64,000 bases of DNA, taken from Winogradskya humida. Its GTDB lineage: Bacteria > Actinomycetota > Actinomycetes > Mycobacteriales > Micromonosporaceae. Made by a program: the position numbers and the translations under genes. Positions 41,374 through 49,261 of the stretch are shown here, piece after piece (position 1 is the stretch's first letter; each line of letters opens with the position of its first letter). The stretch covers positions 30,006-94,005 of the forward strand of contig NZ_BOMN01000102.1 of NCBI RefSeq assembly GCF_016862215.1, given 5' to 3'. The notes below the pieces were generated by a model. It had not been told where the DNA came from, searched no databases, and saw only the letters and a list, made by a program, of their open reading frames with translations.

Positions 41374-42473
41374 CGGCGCTGGCGTATTCCGACACCACGC
41401 GCTGGCTGACCGTCCTCGCCGGCGCCGTGGCGGGCGCCGCCGCGGCCGCGAGCAGGTGGCGCATCCCGCTGGCCGCCGGGCTCACGGTGGTGGGGGCGAC
41501 GACCATGCTCATCGCGTACGCCGCGACGACCGGCCATCCGGAGAAGCTCGCCACCCAGCGGCAGGCGATCCCGGCGGCCCTGCTCCTGATCGTGATCGCG
41601 GCCGCGGCAACGGCCACGGTGGGCACCACCGCCACCGTGCTGGCACCCCGCGGCGCCCTCCCGGCCATCCTCGGCCCGGTGACCGGTGTGCTCGCCGGAG
41701 CCGCCGCGCAGACCGTCTCCGTGACCTACCTGCACGACGGCCTGCCCACCTCGTCGTACCTGAACCCGGTCCTGCACCTCAACACCTCGGCGGTGCTGCT
41801 GCTCGTGGGCGGCTCGGCCCTCGGCGGCCTGGGGCTCGCCCAGCAGTTCGCGGCCCGTCGCGCCGAACGCCGGCACGCGGAGCAGATCCGCCGGGAAGCC
41901 GCCGACGCCGAACGCGACCGGCTGGCCCGCCCGATCCACGACGGCGTGCTGCAGGTCCTCGCCCTGGTGCAGCGGCACGGCTCCGAGCTCGGGGGCTCCG
42001 GAGCCCAGCTGGCCGAGCTCGCCGGCGCGCAGGAGATCGCGTTGCGGAACCTGCTCACGGGCAGGACCGCTCAGCCGCGTACGGCCGATGCCGATCTGGG
42101 GTCTGCCCTGTCCGTGCTGGCCTCCGCGTCGATCGAGGTCGCCGCCCCGGCCGGCCCGGTCATGCTGCCCGCCGTAACCGTCACCGAGCTGACCGCCGCC
42201 GTGCATGCGGCCCTGGACAACGTGCGCCGCCACGCCGGGGCCGGCACACACGTCTGGATCCTGCTGGAGGACGAGGGCAACGGCGTACGGGTCTCCGTGC
42301 GCGACAACGGCGCCGGCTTCGCCCCGGACCGGCTGACCGAGGCCGCGGAGAACGGCCGGCTGGGCGTCGCCCAGTCCATGCGCGGCCGCATCACCGACCT
42401 CGGCGGCGACACCACCATCCACAGCCGCCCCGGCGAGGGCACCGAGGTCGAATTCTGGGTCCCGCGCAGATAG
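41334..42473 (+). CDS. Sensor histidine kinase, MacS-like (HisKA_3/HATPase)
   Basis: A kinase of about 379 residues from GTG 41334 (the open frame extends to 41184 but there overlaps the previous gene). Several membrane helices are followed by the dimerisation helix with the phospho-accepting His (ARPIHDGVLQVLALVQRHG), then HATPase motifs: ALDNVRRHAG (N box) and DNGAGF (G1), ending GEGTEVEFWVPRR. Relatives pair with a LuxR-type response regulator, but the next gene is a convergent ROK kinase, so it is an orphan here. It lies downstream of the VanY-like gene. Confidence 0.82.
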   Translation: MQVAVLAPAILALTALAYSDTTRWLTVLAGAVAGAAAAASRWRIPLAAGLTVVGATTMLIAYAATTGHPEKLATQRQAIPAALLLIVIAAAATATVGTTATVLAPRGALPAILGPVTGVLAGAAAQTVSVTYLHDGLPTSSYLNPVLHLNTSAVLLLVGGSALGGLGLAQQFAARRAERRHAEQIRREAADAERDRLARPIHDGVLQVLALVQRHGSELGGSGAQLAELAGAQEIALRNLLTGRTAQPRTADADLGSALSVLASASIEVAAPAGPVMLPAVTVTELTAAVHAALDNVRRHAGAGTHVWILLEDEGNGVRVSVRDNGAGFAPDRLTEAAENGRLGVAQSMRGRITDLGGDTTIHSRPGEGTEVEFWVPRR

Positions 42474-42477
42474 AAGG

Positions 42478-43518
42478 TCAGACGGGGACGGTGTCGAGGG
42501 CTGCCACCGCGGCGCCGCGGGCGCCGGCCATGTCCAGGTCGGGGACCAGGGCGAAGGTGGCTGCGGCGCGCTGCTCGCGGCGGAGCTGGGTGTGGTCGCG
42601 GACGGTGTCGAGGAACCATTGGCGGAAGTGGGGGGCGGCTTCCACGACGCCGCCGCCGAGGAAGTAGGCGGCCGGGTCGGTGAAGTTGGCGGCGATGGTG
42701 AAGAGTTTGCCGATGGCGCGGGCCTGCTGGCCGAAGACCGCCAGGGCGAGGGGGTCCTGCTTCTCGCCGTAGCCGCGCAGCAGCTTCGCGGCCCGGCCGA
42801 GGGGCTCGGCGGCGAGCGGGTGGTCCGGGAAACGGGTGAGCCAGTACGGCAGCAGGTTCTTCGCGATGCCGGTGAGCGACGCGATGCTCTCCACGTCGCC
42901 CTCGAAACCGCAGTTGCACTGCGGGATCGGCTGGCCGTCCTCGAGGACGCCGTGCAGCGGGATCTGGACGTGGCCGAGCTCGCCGGCCATGCCCGCGGCG
43001 CCGCTGACGACCTTGCCGCTCTCGACGACGCCGCCGCCGAGGCCGGTGCCGACGATCGCCGCGACCGAGGAATTCTCCATCGCGGTGGTGCCGAAGTGGC
43101 GGTGGTGGGCGTAGAGGGCGGCGGCGTTGGCGTCGTTCGCGTAGACGACGGGCAGGCCGAGCCGGCTCTCCAGCGCGCCCCGGATGTCGAAGCCGTGCCA
43201 GGACACCTGGGAGAAGTTGGTCGAGCCCTTGGACGAGATGACGCCGTCGGCGCTGGCCGGGCCGGGGGTGTCGAGGCCGACCGCACGGACCAGGCTCAGC
43301 GGGGTGCTGGTCAGGTCGAGGATGGCGGTGAACGCGCGGGCCAGGGACTCGACCGCCGACTCCGGGCCCTCCTGCACGAGGCTCGGGTTCTCGACGAGCT
43401 GGTCGACCAGGAACTGCCCGGTCGCGTCCAGCACGGTCGCGTTGTTGCAGGTGCCGCCGTTGTCCAGACCCACCACGACCCAGGACGCGGGGGTCCGTAC
43501 CGCATCGATGTGATCCAC
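42478..43518 (-). CDS. ROK-family sugar kinase, altered zinc site
   Basis: A 346-residue ROK protein. Phosphate loop VVVGLDNGGTCNNATVL, catalytic Asp in YANDANAAAL, and GTGLGGGVV are present. The zinc motif reads CNCGFEGDVES; the third Cys of the usual CxCGxxGCxE is Asp here. No DNA-binding domain is present, so it is a kinase rather than a repressor; glucose or a related sugar is likely. The start is GTG 43518. It converges on the histidine kinase with 4 nt between stops. Confidence 0.88.
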   Translation of the reverse strand: MDHIDAVRTPASWVVVGLDNGGTCNNATVLDATGQFLVDQLVENPSLVQEGPESAVESLARAFTAILDLTSTPLSLVRAVGLDTPGPASADGVISSKGSTNFSQVSWHGFDIRGALESRLGLPVVYANDANAAALYAHHRHFGTTAMENSSVAAIVGTGLGGGVVESGKVVSGAAGMAGELGHVQIPLHGVLEDGQPIPQCNCGFEGDVESIASLTGIAKNLLPYWLTRFPDHPLAAEPLGRAAKLLRGYGEKQDPLALAVFGQQARAIGKLFTIAANFTDPAAYFLGGGVVEAAPHFRQWFLDTVRDHTQLRREQRAAATFALVPDLDMAGARGAAVAALDTVPV

Positions 43519-43633
43519 AGGACTGAGCGTACGTCCGCACGGCCTTCTAAGCGACGGGTGCGGGTGGATTGCGGGGCGTTAGCGTTGGGTTGCCGGTGCG
43601 ACTCGTCCCCGCGTACGGGCCGAAGGGTCTGGC

Positions 43634-45142
43634 ATGCAGACGACGACTCGCCGTGCCGTTCTCGGGGGTGCCACCGCTGTGGCCGCCGGTCTCGTGCTCG
43701 AGCCCGCCCCCGCCAGCGCCGCCGCGCCCGTAATTCTGCCCGCCGCCGACCCGATCGCGCACCTGCTGCGCCGGGCGACGTTCGGTCCCACCCCCGCCGC
43801 GCTCGCCGAGGCCACCCGCCTGGGCGCGGCGGGCTGGCTCGACCGCCAGCTCAACCCCGCCACGATCGCGGATGGAGACCTGGACGCGCTGCTCACGCGT
43901 CTGCCATTGGCAAATGCCGACATTCCCACGGTACGCGCGAAGCTCCCGAAATACTCCTGGGACGCCTTCGGTGACCTGGGCCGGGCAGCCGTGGCCCGGG
44001 CCATCTGGAGCAACCGTCAGCTCTTCGAGTCGGTGGCGGCGTTCTGGGCCAACCACCTGCACATCACGTCACCGTCCAGCGGGGTCTGGGACAACCGGCC
44101 CGACTACGACCGCTCGGTGACCCGCAAGCACACGTTCGGCCGCTACGCCGACATGCTCAAGGCGTCCGCGCGGCACCCGGCGATGCTCAACTACCTGGAC
44201 AACAAGTCGTCGACCAGGTCGGCGCCGAACGAGAACTACGCCCGCGAGCTGATGGAGCTGCACACGGTCGGCCTGATCTACACCGAGGCGGACGTGAAGG
44301 CTGCGGCGCGGCTGCTCAGCGGTCTGACGGTGACCGCGGACGGGCTCTACACGTACGACGCGTCGAAGCACGCCACCGGCGCCGTCACGATCCTCGGCTT
44401 CAGCCACGCCAACGCCACCGCCGAGGGTGGCGAGGCGGCGTCCCTCGCGTTCCTCGACCACCTCGCGACCCACCCGGCCACCGCGCAGCGCCTCGCCACC
44501 AAGCTCTGCCTGCGGTACGTCGCCGACGAGGCACCCCCGTCCCTGGTCACCAAGCTCGCCAAGGTCTACCTGGACAACGGCACAGCGATCACTCCCGTCC
44601 TCAGAGCACTGTTCCTGTCCCCCGAGTTCGCCGCGTCGACCGGCCGCAAGCTGCGCACGCCGTTCGAGGACCTGACCGCGACCGTCCGCGCGCTGGGCCT
44701 CAAGCCGGACGCCGCCGGCATCGAGGGTCTCAACGCCCTCTACAACAACGCCGTCAACGCGGGCAACGCGCCGTTCCGCTGGAGCCCGCCGAACGGCTTC
44801 CCCGACGTGGCGCAGGCGTGGGCGTCGCCGTCCGCGTACCTCATCCGCTGCAACAACCACCTCAACCTCGCCGCCGGCTGGTACCCCAAGCAGCTCACCC
44901 GCCCCGCTGACCTGCTGAAGTACCTGGTGCCCGTCCTGCCCGCCACGTACGGCGGGATGGTCGACGCCATGAGCGTCAGCCTCGCCGGCACCAGGCTGCC
45001 GGCCGAGCACACCGCCGCCGTGCTCAGCGTCGTGGGCAAGCTGCCGACCAGTCCTGTGACCAGCACCGACAAGTACCTCGAGGGGCAGGTGCCGTACCTG
45101 GCCGCCCTGGTCCTCGACTCGCCGACCTTCCAGCTGAGGTGA
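43634..45142 (+). CDS. Tat-exported DUF1800 protein
   Basis: A 502-residue DUF1800 protein. The N-terminus MQTTTRRAVLGGATAVAAG is a twin-arginine signal. The body begins with AHLLRRATFGPTPAALAEA, the family hallmark, and contains LMELHTVGLIYTEADV and GFPDVAQAWASPSAYLIR. Function is unknown. DUF1800 and DUF1501 genes usually sit together; the DUF1501 gene follows with a GTGA overlap. Confidence 0.93.
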   Translation: MQTTTRRAVLGGATAVAAGLVLEPAPASAAAPVILPAADPIAHLLRRATFGPTPAALAEATRLGAAGWLDRQLNPATIADGDLDALLTRLPLANADIPTVRAKLPKYSWDAFGDLGRAAVARAIWSNRQLFESVAAFWANHLHITSPSSGVWDNRPDYDRSVTRKHTFGRYADMLKASARHPAMLNYLDNKSSTRSAPNENYARELMELHTVGLIYTEADVKAAARLLSGLTVTADGLYTYDASKHATGAVTILGFSHANATAEGGEAASLAFLDHLATHPATAQRLATKLCLRYVADEAPPSLVTKLAKVYLDNGTAITPVLRALFLSPEFAASTGRKLRTPFEDLTATVRALGLKPDAAGIEGLNALYNNAVNAGNAPFRWSPPNGFPDVAQAWASPSAYLIRCNNHLNLAAGWYPKQLTRPADLLKYLVPVLPATYGGMVDAMSVSLAGTRLPAEHTAAVLSVVGKLPTSPVTSTDKYLEGQVPYLAALVLDSPTFQLR

Positions 45143-46386
45143 CCATCGTGAGTTCCTGCAGTGGCTTCTCCCGCCGCGGCCTGCTGGCCGCGGGCGGCAC
45201 GGCTGCCCTGACCGGCCTGGTGGGCGAGGGTCTCTCCACCCGCCTCGCGTACGCCTCCGGCACATACACCGGCGACACGCTCGTCGTCCTTTCCCTGCGC
45301 GGCGGCTTCGACGGCTTGTCCGCGATCGCCCCGATCGGCGACCCGGAGTACTACAAGGCCCGCCCGGGAATCGCGCTGCCCAAGAGCCAGGCGATCGCCG
45401 GCGACACGATGTTCGGCCTGCACCCCGGCCTGGCCCCGCTGCTCCCGATGTGGACCAACGGCCAGCTCGCCGCCGTCCACGCGGTCGGCCAGCCCAGCCC
45501 CAGCCGCTCCCACTTCGACGCCATGGAGGAGATGGAACGCGCCGCCGCGGGCACCTCCGTCCGTACCGGCTGGCTGGACCGCATGCTCGGCATCACCGGC
45601 GCGACCGGCCCGCTCGCCGGGGTCTCCCTCGGCACCGCCATGCCCCACCGCCTGCTGACCGGCCCCGCCGTGGACGTCTCCATGAAGTCGATCGACACGT
45701 TCACCCTCTCCGGCGAGGGCGAGAACCGCCCGGTCGCGGCGGCATTGCGAGCCATGTACGCCTCCGCGCCCCCGCTGCTGTCCGGCCCGGCCCTCGCCGC
45801 CGACGCCGCCCTGACCGCCACGACGTCACTGCGAGCCTCGGCGTACACACCGGCCAACGGGTCCGCGTACCCGAAGACTGCTCTGGGTGACGCCCTGCGC
45901 GACGTCGCCCGCCTGATCAAGGCCAACGCCGGCCTGACCGTCGCCGCCGTCGACTCCGGCGACTGGGACATGCACGAGGGCCTGGGCACCGCGGTCAAGG
46001 GCCAGCGCATGTACGACACCCTCTACGACGTCTCCCTCGCCCTGGCCGCCTTCGCCGCCGACCTCGGCCCGACCGGCATGAAGAACGTCACGGTCGTCAC
46101 GGTCAGCGAATTCGGCCGCCGCGTAGCGGAGAACGCGTCCCGCGGAGTCGACCACGGCCACGGCAACGCCATGCTGCTGATGGGCGGCGGCATCCGCGGC
46201 GGCAAGGTCTACACGAAGTGGCCGACCCTGGCGCCTGCCGCCCTCGCCGACGGCGACCTGGCAGCGACCACCGACTACCGCTCGGTGATCGGCGAGATCC
46301 TCCAGAAACGCTGCGGCATCGGCACTCTGTCCGGCATCTTCCCCGAGATCAGCCCGTCATCCTTCGGCCTGGCCATCGCCCGCTGA
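45139..46386 (+). CDS. Tat-exported DUF1501 protein
   Basis: A 415-residue DUF1501 protein with Tat signal FSRRGLLAAGGTAALTG. Family segments: LVVLSLRGGFDGLSAIAPI, SRSHFDAMEEMERAA, and the end EFGRRVAENASRGVDHGHGN with likely metal-binding His, reminiscent of the alkaline-phosphatase/sulfatase-like fold. GTG 45139 overlaps the DUF1800 stop. The pair is exported folded; its role is unknown. Confidence 0.92.
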   Translation: MTIVSSCSGFSRRGLLAAGGTAALTGLVGEGLSTRLAYASGTYTGDTLVVLSLRGGFDGLSAIAPIGDPEYYKARPGIALPKSQAIAGDTMFGLHPGLAPLLPMWTNGQLAAVHAVGQPSPSRSHFDAMEEMERAAAGTSVRTGWLDRMLGITGATGPLAGVSLGTAMPHRLLTGPAVDVSMKSIDTFTLSGEGENRPVAAALRAMYASAPPLLSGPALAADAALTATTSLRASAYTPANGSAYPKTALGDALRDVARLIKANAGLTVAAVDSGDWDMHEGLGTAVKGQRMYDTLYDVSLALAAFAADLGPTGMKNVTVVTVSEFGRRVAENASRGVDHGHGNAMLLMGGGIRGGKVYTKWPTLAPAALADGDLAATTDYRSVIGEILQKRCGIGTLSGIFPEISPSSFGLAIAR

Positions 46387-46573
46387 CCGACGCGAAAGCG
46401 GCGACGCTGGGCACGTGGCAGGGTGCCGTTGTCGCGCGCCCTGCACGAGGCCGCCCGCAGCCTTTATCCTCTCGTCCCCGTCGCGACCGTGAAAGACCGG
46501 TGGGAACTGCACGCCTGCCCTGACTCGCGCACTCATCCGGCGAAGGTGCTTTTCGCTACGGGAGGGGCTCGGG

Positions 46574-46750
46574 ATGGACCGCGAGGTGGTGCAGGTCGCT
46601 CTGATGGCGGTGCCGGGGGCTTACGTGATGTCCGGCTCGCTTGTGGTCACGGCCATCACCGCGGTTGTCGCCACGGTCGCCGTCGTTGTGCCGATGTGGA
46701 AGAAACCCTCCCGGCGCATTGCACGCCGAGGCCGCCGGCCGCACCTTTGA
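46574..46750 (+). CDS. Small single-helix membrane protein
   Basis: A 58-residue ORF with GGAGGGG placed 6 nt before ATG 46574. A single long hydrophobic segment (LVVTAITAVVATVAVVVP) is followed by a very basic tail (KKPSRRIARRGRRPH). Codons are typical for the genome in the helix. It lies upstream of an ECF sigma gene and may be in the same transcript, although a hairpin separates them. Function is unknown. Confidence 0.6.
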   Translation: MDREVVQVALMAVPGAYVMSGSLVVTAITAVVATVAVVVPMWKKPSRRIARRGRRPHL

Positions 46751-46803
46751 GTCAAACCTGGCAAACGAAGGTGCGAGGGCGGAGCAAAGAAGACGAACCC
46801 ATA

Positions 46804-46829
46804 CGGCACCCGGCGGCAACCGGGTGCCG
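46804..46829 (+). other. Strong hairpin between small ORF and sigma gene
   Basis: CGGCACCCGG at 46804-46813 pairs exactly with CCGGGTGCCG at 46820-46829 around a 6-nt loop. Only TT follows, so it is either a weak terminator or a leader structure. Confidence 0.6.
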
Positions 46830-46946
46830 TTCGAGGGACAGCTCAAACATTTCGCGCCTTCCGGAACGAGAGGTGATGCCGATGAACCTGCGACACGTGG
46901 GTGGCGCTCGGGGGAGCCGACCACCGCCGAAGGTTTGGAGTGCGTC

Positions 46947-47453
46947 ATGGGTGAGCAGCCGTCGAGGAAACCGGAGACGTTCGATGCGTACTATCTGGCT
47001 GATTTCGGGCCGTTGACCTGGTTCGCGATCCGGATCGGGGCGAGCTGCGTGCCCGAGGCGGAGGACGTCGCCCAGGATGCGATGCGGACCGCGTTGCGGC
47101 ATTGGGCGGACGTCGGGCACCCGTTCGCGTACACGAGAATGGCTGTGCGCCGGGAGCTTGCCCGGACCAGGGCGAAAGCGACACGCCGCAGGGAGGCCGA
47201 AAGGCTGGCGGCGGGTGACGGCAGGCTGGACGATGCGTTCGACCAGGACGTGACACGGGTGATCGCGCTGCTCGGCGCCCTGCCGGCGGCGCAGCGGGAG
47301 GTGCTCGCGCTCGCGATGGACGGGTTCGAGCCCGCCGAGATCGCCGCGATCAACGGCCAGAACGTGGCCACCGTACGGTCGAATCTGCGGCACGCTCGCC
47401 GGAAGCTCATCGAGCTGATGCACACCGGGAGGGAGGGCGGCGATGGACCATGA
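46947..47453 (+). CDS. SigE-family ECF RNA polymerase sigma factor
   Basis: A 168-residue sigma factor: region 2 with DFGPLTWFAIRIGASC and PEAEDVAQDAMRTALRHW, and region 4 with LGALPAAQREVLALAMDG and AEIAAINGQNVATVRSNLRH. ATG 46947 follows TTGGAG. It is followed, with an 11-bp overlap, by a 49-residue acidic protein that could be a regulator or anti-sigma-like partner. Target promoters are unknown. Confidence 0.9.
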   Translation: MGEQPSRKPETFDAYYLADFGPLTWFAIRIGASCVPEAEDVAQDAMRTALRHWADVGHPFAYTRMAVRRELARTRAKATRRREAERLAAGDGRLDDAFDQDVTRVIALLGALPAAQREVLALAMDGFEPAEIAAINGQNVATVRSNLRHARRKLIELMHTGREGGDGP

Positions 47454-47592
47454 CGACTCGGCCGGTGCCGAGCTGGACCGGCTACTGGACCGCGCTTCGA
47501 GGTCCGCCGTGCCGGCCCTGGAGGCCCGGATCGACGTCGAGAGGCGCCTGCGGGAGCTGCACGACGAGGATCTCCAGCGAGACGACGACTGA
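47443..47592 (+). CDS. Small acidic protein coupled to the sigma factor
   Basis: A 49-residue protein rich in Asp, Glu, Arg and Leu: MDHDDSAGAELDRLLDRASR, then ARIDVERRLRELHDEDLQ. ATG 47443 lies inside the last codons of the sigma gene and follows GGGAGGG, so the two are translated together. It has no membrane helix, unlike most anti-sigma factors. A stable hairpin follows the stop. Its role is unknown. Confidence 0.65.
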   Translation: MDHDDSAGAELDRLLDRASRSAVPALEARIDVERRLRELHDEDLQRDDD

Positions 47593-47598
47593 TCAGGA

Positions 47599-47624
47599 GC
47601 GGCCCGGCCTCCGCGCCGGGCCGC
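47599..47624. terminator. Hairpin between convergent genes
   Basis: GCGGCCCGGC at 47599-47608 pairs perfectly with GCCGGGCCGC at 47615-47624 around a 6-nt loop. No T-run follows on either strand. It lies between the stops of convergent genes and likely ends both transcripts. Confidence 0.65.
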
Positions 47625-47648
47625 CGGTCGCTCCCCGGCACGGACGGA

Positions 47649-48875
47649 TCAGCGCAAGCGGCGGACCTGCTGGCGCCAGTGGCGGGCGGCTTCGGGGTCG
47701 CCGGCTTCCTCTTCGAGTTTGGCGAGGCCGAGCATGACCGACATGGCGACGTCGGAGTGGCCGGTGCCGAGGGCGCGGTGGTACCAGTAGCGGGCCAGGT
47801 CCCATTCCATGTCCTCGCGGTCGAGGTCGCCGAGGGCCTTCATCGCGGGTGGGGCGCTTTCCGGGTGGTCGGTGTCGACCGTGCGGCGCCACCAGGCGCG
47901 GGCGGCCTTGGTGTCGCCCTCGTCGAGGGTCATGCTGCCCAGCAGGAGCATCACGGGGGCCAGGGCGGGGTCGCCGGTGGCGGCGAGCTCGGCGCACCAC
48001 TTACGGCTGTCCGAGACTTCCCCCCTGTCGTACGCGCTGAGCGCCACGCGCAGCCGTGTGGCACCGTCCAATGTGTCGCAGGCGTGCCGCCAGACGGCGT
48101 CGCAGATGCTGCCCTCGGTGACCACGGCGAGCAGCGGGTGGGGGCGCAGGTGGCCGCCGGGCAACTCCTCGACGAGGCGGGTGGAGCGGGCCCAGGACAG
48201 GTCGGGGGTGGCGCCGTGGAGGCGGCGGAGCAGGCCGCGGTCGAGGCGGCCGGGCATGCCGATGCGGCCCCAGTCGGTGATGATCCGGAGCACGGCGCGC
48301 TGCTCGATGGTGGCCGTGGTGAGGGCTTCGGCGACCCGGTCACGCTCCTCGATCCCTTTACGGGTACGCCCGGACGCCGCGACGATCTCCGCGTGCTGGG
48401 AGAGCGCGCTGGTCACGGGGGCGGGGACGTGGGAGCCGGTGACGACTTCCGTGTCGGCGGTGGCGCAGATGCGCAGGCCCTCGGGCAGCGTGCTGAGCAG
48501 CCGGGCGTCGATCTGTTCGAGCAGGCCGGGGGTGAGCGCGTCGAGCCAGAGCACCGCCCGGTCGCCGTGGCGCAGCCGCCGGGCCGCCGCCGCGACGAAC
48601 TGGGTCAGGGGGACACCGGGGTCGGGGATCGGCACGAGCAGCACGTGGTCGGGCAGGTGGCGGCGGGCGGCTTCGGCGAGGGCGCGGCTGGATCCGGCGA
48701 GCCGGCCGCCGTGCACCAGCGTCAGGGGGCGGCGGCTGCGGAGCGCGCGGGTGATGTCGCCGTCGTAGTCGCGGGGCTGGTAGTCACCGCCGCCGTCGTG
48801 CACGCCGAACGCGCTGAGCGGTGCCTTCGCCACAGCAGTGGGCGGTGGCCGCCACACTTGCCGCCTCTTCCACAT
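47649..48875 (-). CDS. Hypothetical protein with P-loop-like region and TPR/Sel1-like C-terminus
   Basis: A 408-residue protein. The N-terminal 200 residues resemble a STAND/AAA-like ATPase that has lost its Walker A: LTLVHGGRLAGSSRALAEAA occupies that place, with AVLWLDALTP like a Walker B. A winged-helix-like middle follows. The C-terminal 110 residues are TPR/Sel1-like (DEGDTKAARAWWRRTVDTD; WDLARYWYHRALGTGHSDVA). Such proteins act as signalling or scaffold factors. The start at 48875 is ATG; no operon partner. Confidence 0.7.
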   Translation of the reverse strand: MWKRRQVWRPPPTAVAKAPLSAFGVHDGGGDYQPRDYDGDITRALRSRRPLTLVHGGRLAGSSRALAEAARRHLPDHVLLVPIPDPGVPLTQFVAAAARRLRHGDRAVLWLDALTPGLLEQIDARLLSTLPEGLRICATADTEVVTGSHVPAPVTSALSQHAEIVAASGRTRKGIEERDRVAEALTTATIEQRAVLRIITDWGRIGMPGRLDRGLLRRLHGATPDLSWARSTRLVEELPGGHLRPHPLLAVVTEGSICDAVWRHACDTLDGATRLRVALSAYDRGEVSDSRKWCAELAATGDPALAPVMLLLGSMTLDEGDTKAARAWWRRTVDTDHPESAPPAMKALGDLDREDMEWDLARYWYHRALGTGHSDVAMSVMLGLAKLEEEAGDPEAARHWRQQVRRLR

Positions 48876-48934
48876 CGTCGGCCCGCCGTCCTCGAAAGAT
48901 CAATGAGGTAACCGATCGGCGGCCTCGCCAGTGA

Positions 48935-48982
48935 CGCAGCGACCCAGAGTCGCAGCGACCCAGTGACGCAGCGACGCAGCGA
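48935..48982. repeat. Three 16-bp tandem repeats
   Basis: CGCAGCGACCCAGAGT, CGCAGCGACCCAGTGA and CGCAGCGACGCAGCGA follow each other from 48935. They lie in the 386-nt space 48876-49261 upstream of the TPR-like gene. Apart from these repeats and the terminator at 49100 I see nothing else in that space. Confidence 0.7.
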
Positions 48983-49099
48983 TGTCGTGGGCCACGTGCG
49001 GGCACGTTACAGCCCGGGTACAGACGTGTTACCGGCCTTCGTTCGATCTGGCTCAATCTACTCTTCATGAAGCGTTCGGCAATACGTGTGAACGACAGG

Positions 49100-49135
49100 A
49101 AAGGGCGGCGGCCGCGTAAGCAGCCACCGCCCTTT
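49100..49135 (-). terminator. Terminator of the MmsAB/ChvE-type transporter operon
   Basis: AAAGGGCGGCGGC at 49100-49112 pairs with GCCACCGCCCTTT at 49123-49135 with one internal mismatch. The stem is A/T-flanked so that T-runs occur on both strands. It lies about 127 nt downstream of the operon's last stop. Confidence 0.75.
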
Positions 49136-49261
49136 ATCCCCTATCACCCTCCCGCCGCGGGTTCCGCCTCACCAAGCGGGTCCGCGGCGTGAGTCAGGTC
49201 CGCGCCGGCACCGTCTCATCTCCCGATACCGGCGCGGAGTCTTCGATCGGCGTCTCCTGCC

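Noticed and set aside
40344..42473. Complete glycopeptide resistance cluster (vanRS-HAX-Y)
   Set aside because: Only a VanY-like peptidase and an orphan kinase are present; VanH, VanA and VanX homologs and a response regulator are absent.
46423..47016. 197-codon ORF overlapping the sigma gene
   Set aside because: It covers the small membrane ORF, the hairpin and the sigma start in another frame and shows no coherent protein character.
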